From: Variovorax sp. ZS18.2.2 | Lineage (GTDB): Bacteria; Pseudomonadota; Gammaproteobacteria; Burkholderiales; Burkholderiaceae_C | DNA length: 64,000 bases | Direction of reading: 5' to 3' | Assembly (NCBI RefSeq): GCF_024701975.1 | Contig: NZ_JANLNM010000005.1 | Coordinates: 427,841-491,840, forward strand | Shown here: positions 52,377 to 61,209 of the stretch, one piece after another | How positions within the stretch are numbered: position 1 is the stretch's first letter | How the letters are laid out: each line of letters begins with the position of its first letter | The notes under the pieces: generated by a model | Database searches by the model: none | Told to the model about the DNA's origin: nothing | Seen by the model: the letters and a program-made list of their open reading frames with translations, nothing else | Position numbers and translations under genes: made by a program

Positions 52377-52862
52377 TCACCACAACGCGTACTCAACCCC
52401 GTTGAGGCCGGTCTTCTTCGACTTGGAATAAACATCGAACACATCGTCTCCTTCGGCCGGCGCATCCGGCGGCGAGCTGTAGCTGCGCAGGCCCCAGGTC
52501 TGCGCGGCGGGTGTCCGGGCGTCCGCGAAGGTCGGGTCGCGCGGCAGCGACCGCAGGAAGTAGAGCTTCTGCTGGTTCGGGCTGCGCTGGTCGGGCACGC
52601 CCTGCCAGAGGTCGTCGAGCGACTTCGGAAAGCCGCTCTCGCCGAGCTTCATCTGAATGCGCCCCTGGTCGGACGCGCGCTTGTAGGCGTCCAGCGCTTC
52701 GCGGATCTGCATCAGCGAGGCCCGCAGTTCCTGCTCCTTCTGGCGCTGCACGCTCACCTGCGCCAGCGGCACCGCCACGGTCGCCAGCACGGCCATGATG
52801 GCGAGCGTCACGAGCAGCTCCACGAAGGTGAAGCCACGCGCAGGATGGGCGCTACGGAACAA
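52377..52862 (-). CDS. Type II secretion pseudopilin (TTG start)
   Basis: 161-residue prepilin. The best start is TTG at 52862, giving LFRSAHPARG/FTFVELLVTLAIMA, a leader of ten residues; there is no ATG or GTG in frame close by. Glu5 is present. The body has QKEQELRASLMQIREALDAY and GFPKSLDDLWQGVPDQ, and the FLRSLPRDPTFAD segment typical of GspG-like proteins. It overlaps the secretin stop by 11 bp, so the weak start is probably served by ribosomes terminating on gspD. Confidence 0.85.
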   Translation of the reverse strand: MFRSAHPARGFTFVELLVTLAIMAVLATVAVPLAQVSVQRQKEQELRASLMQIREALDAYKRASDQGRIQMKLGESGFPKSLDDLWQGVPDQRSPNQQKLYFLRSLPRDPTFADARTPAAQTWGLRSYSSPPDAPAEGDDVFDVYSKSKKTGLNGVEYALW

Positions 52863-55284
52863 TTTTGAACACCTGTTCCACCGGCACGGCCACCGGCGAT
52901 GCCGATGCCGGCTCCGGCGTGGCCGACAGCAACTGGAGCTTCGCGCCGGCACTGGCCTTGACGGCCTTGAAGGTGAGCGTGGCCACGCTGCCGGTGCCAT
53001 TGATGCCGGCCTCGCCGCCGGCCGGGTTCTCGCGCAGGGCCGCGATGAACACCTTGCCCAGCACGCCGTCGACGCGCTGGTTGAAGGTGCTCTTGCCGCC
53101 GGCCTGCCGGAAGAAGTCGCCCTCCTGCGCGCTCACGACCTGCATCAGCTGCGGATCGAAGCCCACGAGCAGCGGCAGGCCGCGCAGGGCCTGCTGGCTG
53201 TTGACGCGCAGCACTGCGCTGAACTGCTCGCCCACCTTCACCTGCGCGGGCGCCTGCCAGCTCAGGCTGACGGCACCGGTTGCGGGCGCGCCTTGCGGCG
53301 CAGGCGCCGCCTTGTTGGGCTGCTGCGGCGCAGCGTTCACGGGCGCCACTGCGCTTGCCGCGCCGGCACCCGGCGCCACGGCGCCAGCGGCGGCGCCCGC
53401 ACCGACAGGAGCTGCAGCCGCCGGCGGCGCAGCGACAGCCTTCGGTGCATCGGGCGCTCCGCCCGTGAACTGAAGCGGCCTCGCACCGATGTTGCTTTCG
53501 GTACCGGACTCGAACTCGGCCGACTGCAGATCGGGCCGGCGAATCGAGCGCACCACGCGCGGCGTGATGGACAGCAGGATCTCGCTGCGCAGCGTGTCGT
53601 CCTTCTGGCTTCCGAACAGGCGCCCAGCCACCGGCATCTCGCCCAGCCCGGGGATCTTGTTCGAGCTGGAACGGTCTTCGTCGCTGATCAGGCCCGCCAG
53701 GATCTGCGTCTCGCCGTCCTTCAGCCGCAGCACGGTGCTCGCGCCGCGCGTGCCGATCTGGTAGGCCTGCGAGCCCGACTTGCTGACGATTTCCTTCACG
53801 AGGCTGGAGACTTCGAGGTTGACCTTGATCGCCACCTCTTCGTCCAGGTAGATGGTGGGCTCGACCTCCAGCTTGAGGCCCACGTCCAGGTAGTTGATCG
53901 ACTCCGACACGAAGCCGGTCACGTTCGATGTCGTCGTGATCACCGGCACCCGGTCGCCGATCAGGATCTTGGCCTTCTCCTTGTTGCGCACACGGATCCT
54001 GGGGTTCGCAAGGATGCTCACGTCCGCGTCGTCCTTGTTCGCATTGATCGAGACGCTCGGGGTCCCTCCCACCTTGAGGTTCCTGCGGTTGAGATTGCCC
54101 AGGTCCCTGAGCACCAGCGGCGCGCCGTCGATCTGCAGCGGCGACAGCGACAACTGGCCGGGCCAGTCGATGCCCAGCTCGAGCAGGCGCGAGCGCTTCA
54201 TCTCGACCACCTCCACTTCGAGCATCACTTCCGGATCGGTCAGGTCCTGCAGGGCCACGATGCGCTCGGCCATGCGGATGGCGTCGGGCGTGTCGCGCAT
54301 GATGATCAGGCCGAGCCGCTCGTCGATCACCAGGTCCTTGGTCTTGACGATGGTCTTGATGGTGTTCGACACCGCCTTCACATCGGCGTTGGCCAGGTAG
54401 AAGGTGCGCACCGACAGCGTCTGGTAGTCCTTCAGCTTCTGCGGCGTGCTCGGGTAGATGAGCACCGAGTTCTCGTTCAGGATCTTCTGCTCGAGCTGGT
54501 TCGTCACCATCAGCAGGCGCACCGCATCCTCGATGGTGGTGTTGCGCGCCATGATGTTCGCCTTCAGGTCGGGACGGATGTCCTTGTCGAAGAAGAAGTT
54601 CAGGCTCGACACCTTGGCGATCACGTCGAACACCGTGCGCAGCGGCGCGTCGCGGAACTCCAGCGTGATCGTCTTGCGGAAGCTCTCGGCGAGCTTGGCC
54701 TCGGGCTTGGCCAGCTTGTTCTGGGCTTCGTCGATGCGCTCCTTGAGGTTCAGCGCCTCGCGCTGCCGCGGGTTCTCGTTCAGCACCGGGCGCAGCATGT
54801 CCAGCGCCATGACCAGGTCTTCGGGCTTGCCCTTCTTCAGCAGGGCTTCGCCCTCGACCACCACGAGCCGGTGCTTGCGCTCGACGACCAGCAGCTCCAG
54901 GCCCTGGCGCGCCATGGCGTTCTCGGGTTCGTAGACCATGACCTGCCGGTACCACTTCTCCGCCTCGGTGAGCCGCCCGTCGCGCCGGTTGGCCTCGCCC
55001 GCCGTGAGATAGCGGTTGACCAGGCTGGCACGGGTGGTCGACAAGGCCACCCGGTACTCGGCGTTCTTGGGATCGAGCTTGACCGCTTCTTCCAGCTTCG
55101 CGATTCCTTCGGCGGGCTTGTTTTCCGTGAGCAGCCGGTTGGCGTCGCGAAAGGCCACCTGGCTCGCACAGCCGGCCAGCACCAAACAGGCCAACACGAA
55201 ACAGGCCGGCGCACACGCGCCCACCACACGGGCCCAGCGCTTCTCCGGGCGCGGGTGCATGAACATCGTCATTTCTTCTTTCAT
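52852..55284 (-). CDS. gspD: Lipoprotein secretin with C-terminal cohesin-like domain
   Basis: 810-residue outer-membrane channel protein. A lipobox LAGC puts the lipidated residue at Cys39. Tetratricopeptide-like helices occupy about 45-165, an N0-type domain follows (FRKTITLEFRDAPLRTVFDV), then N1-type repeats. The secretin core carries VPVITTTSNVTGFVSESINY and GETQILAGLISDEDR, GEMPVAGRLF. After a long Ala/Pro-rich linker the C-terminal 130 residues (from about VSLSWQAPAQVKVGEQFSAV) look like a cohesin domain. The ATG overlaps the preceding gene's stop. The extra domain may hold partner proteins in or outside the outer membrane. Confidence 0.92.
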   Translation of the reverse strand: MKEEMTMFMHPRPEKRWARVVGACAPACFVLACLVLAGCASQVAFRDANRLLTENKPAEGIAKLEEAVKLDPKNAEYRVALSTTRASLVNRYLTAGEANRRDGRLTEAEKWYRQVMVYEPENAMARQGLELLVVERKHRLVVVEGEALLKKGKPEDLVMALDMLRPVLNENPRQREALNLKERIDEAQNKLAKPEAKLAESFRKTITLEFRDAPLRTVFDVIAKVSSLNFFFDKDIRPDLKANIMARNTTIEDAVRLLMVTNQLEQKILNENSVLIYPSTPQKLKDYQTLSVRTFYLANADVKAVSNTIKTIVKTKDLVIDERLGLIIMRDTPDAIRMAERIVALQDLTDPEVMLEVEVVEMKRSRLLELGIDWPGQLSLSPLQIDGAPLVLRDLGNLNRRNLKVGGTPSVSINANKDDADVSILANPRIRVRNKEKAKILIGDRVPVITTTSNVTGFVSESINYLDVGLKLEVEPTIYLDEEVAIKVNLEVSSLVKEIVSKSGSQAYQIGTRGASTVLRLKDGETQILAGLISDEDRSSSNKIPGLGEMPVAGRLFGSQKDDTLRSEILLSITPRVVRSIRRPDLQSAEFESGTESNIGARPLQFTGGAPDAPKAVAAPPAAAAPVGAGAAAGAVAPGAGAASAVAPVNAAPQQPNKAAPAPQGAPATGAVSLSWQAPAQVKVGEQFSAVLRVNSQQALRGLPLLVGFDPQLMQVVSAQEGDFFRQAGGKSTFNQRVDGVLGKVFIAALRENPAGGEAGINGTGSVATLTFKAVKASAGAKLQLLSATPEPASASPVAVPVEQVFKIVP

Positions 55285-55811
55285 TGGGAGGCGGTCCACG
55301 GCAGGCTTTGCTTCTGCCCGAGCGGCAGATAGGTCAGCACGACCTGCCCGGCCTCGATGGCGTCGACGCGCCATTCGGGGTTGATGTTTTCACCGGGCCA
55401 CAGCACCACGCTGTCGCCATTGAACGTGGCGAACATGGCTGTCCTGTCCCCTTCCTGGTAGCGGCCCAGCAGTTGCAGCGGCGCGGGCGGCGCCCGCGGT
55501 GCCACGGATTCGGCCGTGGGCGGCGGCGGCGCCTCGACCCTGGCGGGCGGCGGCTCCCAGCTCAGCGCCGCGAACAGGTTCGAATCGTCGCCGTCGAGGT
55601 CGTCGCGCGAACGCAATCCGAGCACTTCGGCGGCACCCACCGAACGTCGGCCTTCAGGCTGAACCGGCACCGACACCGGACGCGGTGCCGCATCGGACAC
55701 GGCGGGCCGTTCGACGACCTGCACCACGGCATCTTCCTTGGCCGGCGCAAAGTACACCGCGAGCAGGGTGGCCGCGAGGGCCAGCACCAGCATCACCCTG
55801 CGCTGCGTCAT
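55281..55811 (-). CDS. GspC/PilP-like inner-membrane protein
   Basis: 176-residue protein with an N-terminal transmembrane helix (about 6-22), then a Pro/Ala-rich periplasmic linker. The C-terminal domain PLQLLGRYQEGDRTAMFATF, then VVLWPGENINPEWRVDAIEA and LTYLPLGQKQSL, matches the HR-type fold of GspC/PilP that docks to the secretin. Overlaps of 4 bp on both sides (with the PilO-like gene and gspD) show coupled translation. Confidence 0.82.
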   Translation of the reverse strand: MTQRRVMLVLALAATLLAVYFAPAKEDAVVQVVERPAVSDAAPRPVSVPVQPEGRRSVGAAEVLGLRSRDDLDGDDSNLFAALSWEPPPARVEAPPPPTAESVAPRAPPAPLQLLGRYQEGDRTAMFATFNGDSVVLWPGENINPEWRVDAIEAGQVVLTYLPLGQKQSLPWTASQ

Positions 55812-56455
55812 GGCGCGCCTCCTTCCGGTGTTTGCAGCGGCAGCGGCTTGCCGGACGGCTCGCGCGCCTGCGCAGCGGACACGCCGGGCAAGCCGGTGAT
55901 CAGGGTCCATTGCACGATCGCCTCGATCTGCTCGGCCTGGATGCGGTCGCGCTTGAACTGAACCGACTCGAACACCAGGCTGCGATTGCCGGCCAGCGCA
56001 CGCTCCTGGAAGCGCTGGACCGCGGGCGCGTTGCCCTTGATCGGCATGGTCATCTTGTAGCGCACGAACTGGCCGACCTCGTCGTTCTGCGCGCGGTATT
56101 CGCCGCGCGACAGCACCAGCTTCTCTTCCACGCCGAGCTCGAACAGGCGCTCCAGCACCTCGGGAATGTCGTCGTGCGCGGGCAGCACCTGCTCGAACTT
56201 CTGCAGGTTGGACATCTCCGCCACCGGCCGCGGCAACGACTCGCCCGTCTCGGCCGCCGCACCCGCGGTTCGCAGACTGATGCGCTGCTCTCTCACCTGC
56301 ACCACGGCCGCGGCGAGCCCGCAGATCACGAGCAGGCCCAGCAGGATCGCAAGGCCGTCCGGCCCGGCCATGCGGTAGAGCCGATGCGCGCTGCGCCGGC
56401 ATTGCCACCAGCCATCGGCCATCGCGTGGCGCGTCCAGCGTGTCAGTCCTTCCAT
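55808..56455 (-). CDS. GspM/PilO-like inner-membrane protein
   Basis: 215-residue bitopic protein. A transmembrane helix (about 31-49, GLAILLGLLVICGLAAAVVQ) is followed by a periplasmic helix and a ferredoxin-like domain with VLERLFELGVEEKLVLSRGE and YKMTMPIKGNAPAVQRF, as in PilO and GspM. It pairs with the GspL-like protein upstream, overlapping it by 13 bp, to form the inner-membrane platform. Confidence 0.82.
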   Translation of the reverse strand: MEGLTRWTRHAMADGWWQCRRSAHRLYRMAGPDGLAILLGLLVICGLAAAVVQVREQRISLRTAGAAAETGESLPRPVAEMSNLQKFEQVLPAHDDIPEVLERLFELGVEEKLVLSRGEYRAQNDEVGQFVRYKMTMPIKGNAPAVQRFQERALAGNRSLVFESVQFKRDRIQAEQIEAIVQWTLITGLPGVSAAQAREPSGKPLPLQTPEGGAP

Positions 56456-57909
56456 GCGACCTCCACGGTGAAACGGTAGGCGGCCCGCGGGCTGCCCGCC
56501 TGGGCAGCGGCGTTGTCCGGCACCTCGTGCCTGACGAGGTAGGCGTGATTCAGCGGCTTGCGGTCCGACAGAAAGGCAACGTAGCGCGTCATGTCGGTGC
56601 TCGCGGGCGCTTCGGCATGGACCTTGAGCGTTGGGCGCAACACGCGCGCATCCACGGCGCCTCCGGGCCCGGCGCCGCGCTCCCGCCCTGCCACCAGTTC
56701 GAGGCCCAGCAGCCCGACGCGGATGTCCTTCGGCGGCTGGAGCGCACGCAGCAGGCGCGGCAAGGGGATGTTGAGTTCGGAGACCACGGCGTTGACGGCC
56801 GCGATCCGCTTGGCCTGCTCCGCGGACGGCGGCGGCGCTTCGGGCACCACGGCCGCGCGACGGGCCGCCGAGGCCGCGTCGAGGGCCTCCTGCAGCCGGG
56901 CTTCGTTGCGCCAGAGCGTCACACCCGACAAGCCGATGCCGCCGAGAACACACGCGAGCAGCAGCAGCTTGACGGCGGAAGGACGGGCGGCGCGCGCCAC
57001 CGCATCGAGCGCATGCGCCGACACCAGATCGCGCCGGCCTTGCGGCGTGACCCACCACGCCATCGGGCCGGTGGCACCGGAGAGCGGATCGTTCGGCGTC
57101 AGGTCGGTCACGGAAAACAGCGTGGCGACTTCGGGCGACGCAGCCGAGGGCACGGCATTCCACCCGAGCCGCTGGACGATGGCCGCGACGGACGCGGCCA
57201 GCTCGCGCGCCGCGGACCGTCCGGCGCCATCCGGATGAAGTCCGGCATGCAAGGGACGGATCAGCACCTCGTCGATGCATGCCGAGGCCCGTTGGCCCCG
57301 CACGAGGATCACCTGCCGCGCCGATGCGTCGCCCGGCTCGAGGATGGCGAACACGCGCTCGGAATGCGCGGGCGCCTGCCCGGGCGCATCGTTGCCGCGC
57401 CAGGCCAGCGCGGACAAGGTCGTGACCGAGTGCGGGCGCGTCTTCAGCGCCGCAGCCAGCCGGTCCACGTGTTCGAGCAGCGATGCCGGATAGCAGACCG
57501 CGAGCCGGGGCTGGCGAAGCGGCGCATCGTCCAGCCGCAGCAGATCGCCGGACAGGACCTCGTGCCCCGCTTCGCGAAGTTCGCTGCGCGCGGCCGCGAC
57601 GGCGGCGCCCGAGCGGTACTGCGCCGCGTTCCATGGCACGGAGGCGCTGGGCACCCACTGATCGGACACCAGCACGCGCAGCTCGGCGCCGCGCTGCAAT
57701 GCGAGTTCGGCCTGGCAACCGCGGCCCAGCGCTTCCATGGCCTTCGACACGGCCGCGGGCCATGCGTCGATCGAAGCCAGGGGCTCGTCGGCGATCGGCT
57801 GCTCATAGGTCGCGTCGAACAGCATGCGCAACTCGGCGCCGCGCCGCACGGCCCAGGCCGCCTGCAGCCGTTGGGCGCCGATGTAGATGTAGAGAACGGG
57901 CTTCGGCAT
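56443..57909 (-). CDS. GspL-like (PilM/PilN-type) inner-membrane platform protein
   Basis: 488-residue protein. The N-terminal 310 residues are a cytoplasmic domain, probably actin-like as in PilM and GspL (start PVLYIYIGAQRLQAAWAVR). One transmembrane helix lies at about 318-336 (LLLLACVLGGIGLSGVTLW). A coiled coil and a ferredoxin-like periplasmic domain (PTLKVHAEAPASTDMTRYVA) complete it, as in PilN. It thus combines the roles of PilM and PilN. It begins 4 bp after gspE and overlaps the PilO-like gene. Confidence 0.82.
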   Translation of the reverse strand: MPKPVLYIYIGAQRLQAAWAVRRGAELRMLFDATYEQPIADEPLASIDAWPAAVSKAMEALGRGCQAELALQRGAELRVLVSDQWVPSASVPWNAAQYRSGAAVAAARSELREAGHEVLSGDLLRLDDAPLRQPRLAVCYPASLLEHVDRLAAALKTRPHSVTTLSALAWRGNDAPGQAPAHSERVFAILEPGDASARQVILVRGQRASACIDEVLIRPLHAGLHPDGAGRSAARELAASVAAIVQRLGWNAVPSAASPEVATLFSVTDLTPNDPLSGATGPMAWWVTPQGRRDLVSAHALDAVARAARPSAVKLLLLACVLGGIGLSGVTLWRNEARLQEALDAASAARRAAVVPEAPPPSAEQAKRIAAVNAVVSELNIPLPRLLRALQPPKDIRVGLLGLELVAGRERGAGPGGAVDARVLRPTLKVHAEAPASTDMTRYVAFLSDRKPLNHAYLVRHEVPDNAAAQAGSPRAAYRFTVEVAWKD

Positions 57910-57913
57910 GAAC

Positions 57914-59503
57914 TTAGCCCGCCACGCGCGCGACTTCGTCGAGCGTCGTTTCGCCGGAGGCCACCAGTTCGAGCGCCATGTCGGCCAGCGGTATCCAGCC
58001 GGCCAGCCGTGCTTCTTCCTTCACGACAGAGATCGAGGCCTGCGCGGCAATCAGCTCGCGCAGCTTGTCGTTCATCACCAGCACCTCGGCCACGGCCCGT
58101 CGCCCCTTGTATCCGGTGCCACGGCAATGGCCGCAGCCCTTGCCGGCCCGCAGGGTCCAGGCGCGGATGGCGGCGTCATCGACACCCACGGCCTGCATGG
58201 CCTCGGGCGTCGGCACCACGGGCTCCGAACACACGGGGCAGTTCACGCGCACCAGCCGCTGCGCCACGATGCCGTTGAGCGCCGCCGAGAAGCTGTAGGC
58301 GTCCACCCCCATGTGAAGGAAGCGCCCGAGCACGTCGAACACGTTGTTGGCGTGGACCGTCGTGAACACCAGGTGGCCCGTCAGCGCGGCCTGCACGGCG
58401 ATCTGCGCGGTCTCGTCGTCGCGGATCTCGCCCACCATGATCTTGTCGGGGTCGTGGCGGAGGATCGAGCGCAGCCCGCGCGCGAAGGTCAGCCCCTTTT
58501 TCTCGTTCACCGGGATCTGCAGCACATGCGGCAGGCGGTACTCGACCGGGTCTTCGATGGTGATGATCTTGTCGCGGCCGGTGTGGATCTCGGTGATGGT
58601 TCCGTACAGCGTGGTCGTCTTGCCCGAGCCCGTGGGCCCCGTCACCAGCAGCATGCCGTGCGGCTTGCTGGCCAGCCGCCGGATCGAGGCCTTGGTCTGC
58701 TCGCGCAGCCCCAGGCTTTCGAGCGTGAGGCTCTGCGCCTGCTCGGTCAGGGCCTTGCGATCCAAGAGCCGCAGCACCGCGTCTTCGCCGAAGATGCTCG
58801 GCATCACCGACACCCGGAAGTCGATGTCGCGATCGCTCACGCGCACCTTGAAGCGTCCGTCCTGCGGAATGCGGCGCTCGGCGATGTCGAGCTCGGCCAT
58901 CACCTTGACGCGCTGGATCACCTGCTCGGCCATGTCGGCGCCGGACACTTCGGTGATGGAGACCAGCACGCCATCGAGCCGGTACTGCACGCGCAGCCCT
59001 TGCGCATCGCACTCCAGGTGGATGTCGCTCGCGTTGAGCTTCAGCGCGTCGTACAGCGTCGAGTTGACCAGCTTGATCACCGGGCTCGTTTCCTGCTGGA
59101 TCGAGACCATGCTGATGAGCGCTGCCAGTTCGCCGTCGTCGGCTTCGGACTCGACCGCCTGGAAGCCGTCCATCGCGCGCATCTGGCGCTCCTGCTGCGC
59201 CAGCAGGCCGTCGAAGTCGTCGGCATCGACGAGCCCGACCGCCACGTTGCGGATACCCAGGCGGCGGCATTGGTTGAGCCCCCAGGTTTCGGCGGCGGCA
59301 TCGCGGTGATCGGTCAGCGCAAGGTAGACCTGATTGGCACCTGCAGGATCGTCCACCGGCGACTGCAGCACCGCGATCTTGCGCGCCACCGCATCGGTGT
59401 AGCCGACCGCGTCCCAGCGCGTGCGCAGCTCGCGCAGGCGCGCCATGTCCATCCACACCAGGCCCAGCGAATGCGCGAGCTCGACCGTGTTGGGCGTGCT
59501 CAT
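57914..59503 (-). CDS. gspE: Type II secretion/type IV pilus assembly ATPase GspE
   Basis: 529-residue ATPase that powers pseudopilus assembly. Walker A is GPTGSGKTT (289-297), the Asp box is TIEDPVEYRLP, Walker B is KIMVGEIRDDETAQ and the His box is GHLVFTTVHAN. The C-terminal zinc site has CPVC and CGHC, with RGTGYKGRRAVAEVL. The N-terminal domain, which binds the GspL-like protein, is present but short. The ATG overlaps the gspF stop by 4 bp. Confidence 0.95.
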   Translation of the reverse strand: MSTPNTVELAHSLGLVWMDMARLRELRTRWDAVGYTDAVARKIAVLQSPVDDPAGANQVYLALTDHRDAAAETWGLNQCRRLGIRNVAVGLVDADDFDGLLAQQERQMRAMDGFQAVESEADDGELAALISMVSIQQETSPVIKLVNSTLYDALKLNASDIHLECDAQGLRVQYRLDGVLVSITEVSGADMAEQVIQRVKVMAELDIAERRIPQDGRFKVRVSDRDIDFRVSVMPSIFGEDAVLRLLDRKALTEQAQSLTLESLGLREQTKASIRRLASKPHGMLLVTGPTGSGKTTTLYGTITEIHTGRDKIITIEDPVEYRLPHVLQIPVNEKKGLTFARGLRSILRHDPDKIMVGEIRDDETAQIAVQAALTGHLVFTTVHANNVFDVLGRFLHMGVDAYSFSAALNGIVAQRLVRVNCPVCSEPVVPTPEAMQAVGVDDAAIRAWTLRAGKGCGHCRGTGYKGRRAVAEVLVMNDKLRELIAAQASISVVKEEARLAGWIPLADMALELVASGETTLDEVARVAG

Positions 59504-60735
59504 TGCAGGCTCCCCGCGAGCTCGAAGATCGGCATGTACATCAGCACCACCACCAGGCCGATGACCAGGCCGATGGCCAGCATCAGCACCGGCTCCAGCA
59601 GCTTGGAGGTGGCGTCGATCCAGCGCGTCATTTCCTCGTCGTGAAAGCGCGCCGTGCGATCGAACATCGGCGCGAGCTGGCCCGAACGCTCACCCACCTG
59701 GACCAGCGACTTCGCGACCGGCGTGGCAAGGCCGAACTGGACCAGCGCCTGCGACACGCTGCCGCCCTCCTCGATGCGCTCGCGCGCACCCGCCAGCGCC
59801 TTGCGCTGGGCGGAACTCAGCAAGCCGCCCACCATGCCCATCGCGCGGGGCAGCGCAATGCCGGAAGACAGCAGCAGGCTCAGCGCGCGATAGAAGCGGC
59901 TCAGCCGGAACAGGTCGGCCCGCGGCGCCAGGCCCGGCAGCCGCAGCGCCAGCTCGACCAGCTTCTGCCGCGTCGCGGCCTGGCGCAATTGCCACACCGC
60001 CAGCACGATCACCGCGGCCACCAGGCTGATCGCGATCACCGCGTGGTCGTAGACCAGGTGCCCGATCGACAGCAGCACGCCCGAAGCCCAGGGCATCGGA
60101 CGGCCCGAGCTTTCATACACGGCGGCGAACCGCGGCACCACGTAGCCCAGCAGGAACAGCGTGACGAACCCGCCCACCGTGACCAGGAGCGCCGGATAGA
60201 TGGCCGCCGACACCAGCTTCTTGCGCAGCACGTCGAACTGCTGCTGGTAGGCGATGAAACGCTCCATCGCTTCGGGCAGGTTGCCGGTGCGCTCGCTGGA
60301 GCGGACCGTTGCCACGTACACCGCGGGAAACTGGAGTGGATGGGCTTCGAGCACATCCGAAAAATTCTTGCCCTCGCGCAGGCTCGCCTCGACGCCGGAC
60401 AACAGCGCACGCGTGGGCCCCTGCGACTTCTCGACCAGCGTGTTGAGCGCCTCGCCCAGATTCAGGCCCGCCTGCAGCAGCGAATGCATTTCCTGGCTGA
60501 ACAGCAGCAGGTCGAAGACGGCGCCGCGCGTCGCTGCGGCCGTCTTGCCGGCCTGGTGTCTCGATCCATCGCCAGCCGGTTCGCCCGCATCGGACGAGGC
60601 TTCGACCTCGAGCACGCGCAAGCCGTCGCGGCGCGCCTGCCGGGTGGCTGCCGCAGCATCCAACCCGGCAAAGCGCATCCAGCTGCTTTGCCCGTCGCGG
60701 CCCTGAACCCGGAGCCGCACACCCGTAGCCGTCAT
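59500..60735 (-). CDS. gspF: Type II secretion inner-membrane protein GspF
   Basis: 411-residue polytopic platform protein. Two T2SSF repeats are seen: FSQEMHSLLQAGLNLGEALN, with VRSSERTGNLPEAMERFIAY, and RFYRALSLLLSSGIALPRAM, with VQVGERSGQLAPMFDRTARF. Transmembrane helices lie near 170-190, 220-245 and at the C-terminus (VLMLAIGLVIGLVVVLMYMP). The ATG at 60735 is preferred to an in-frame TTG two codons earlier. It follows gspG by 15 bp. Confidence 0.94.
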   Translation of the reverse strand: MTATGVRLRVQGRDGQSSWMRFAGLDAAAATRQARRDGLRVLEVEASSDAGEPAGDGSRHQAGKTAAATRGAVFDLLLFSQEMHSLLQAGLNLGEALNTLVEKSQGPTRALLSGVEASLREGKNFSDVLEAHPLQFPAVYVATVRSSERTGNLPEAMERFIAYQQQFDVLRKKLVSAAIYPALLVTVGGFVTLFLLGYVVPRFAAVYESSGRPMPWASGVLLSIGHLVYDHAVIAISLVAAVIVLAVWQLRQAATRQKLVELALRLPGLAPRADLFRLSRFYRALSLLLSSGIALPRAMGMVGGLLSSAQRKALAGARERIEEGGSVSQALVQFGLATPVAKSLVQVGERSGQLAPMFDRTARFHDEEMTRWIDATSKLLEPVLMLAIGLVIGLVVVLMYMPIFELAGSLQ

Positions 60736-60750
60736 CGACAACCTGCCGGC

Positions 60751-61209
60751 TCAATGAAAGGACACATCGGCGTTCTCCTTCTCACCGCCGGCCTGCCCGT
60801 CCTTGCCGTACGAGAGCAGGTCGAACTCCGCCGTCTGCCCCGGCGTGCGGTAGATGTATTCCTTGCCCCACGGATCGGGCGGAATCTTCTTCTGCATGTA
60901 GGGGCCGTTCCACTTGGCCTCGCCGTTCGGCTTGACCACCAGGGCCTGAAGGCCCTGCTCGGTGGTCGGGTAGCGACCGGTGTCGAGGCGGTAGGCATCG
61001 AGCGCTTTCGACAGCGCATCGATCTGCGCCTTGGCCGTGCTCTGCTCGGACTTTCCGATCTGCGAGAAGTAGCGCGGGCCGACGATGGCGGTGAGCAGGC
61101 CGATGATCACGATCACCACGAGGAGTTCGAGCAGGGTGAAGCCCCCTGCACCTTGCCGAGCGCGCCTGCCTGCAGCGGCACTCGTCCTGGAAACGCTCTG
61201 GTAGTTCAT
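60751..61209 (-). CDS. gspG: Major pseudopilin GspG
   Basis: 152-residue canonical GspG. The leader ends at GAGG/FTLLELLVVIVIIGLLTA with Glu5 present. The core RLDTGRYPTTEQGLQALVVK and the segments IPPDPWGKEYIYRTPG and LLSYGKDGQAGGEKENAD, which form the calcium-binding C-terminal region of GspG, are intact. The ATG overlaps the stop of the giant repeat protein gene (ATGA), so the two are coupled. It should be the main subunit of the pseudopilus of this system. Confidence 0.95.
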   Translation of the reverse strand: MNYQSVSRTSAAAGRRARQGAGGFTLLELLVVIVIIGLLTAIVGPRYFSQIGKSEQSTAKAQIDALSKALDAYRLDTGRYPTTEQGLQALVVKPNGEAKWNGPYMQKKIPPDPWGKEYIYRTPGQTAEFDLLSYGKDGQAGGEKENADVSFH

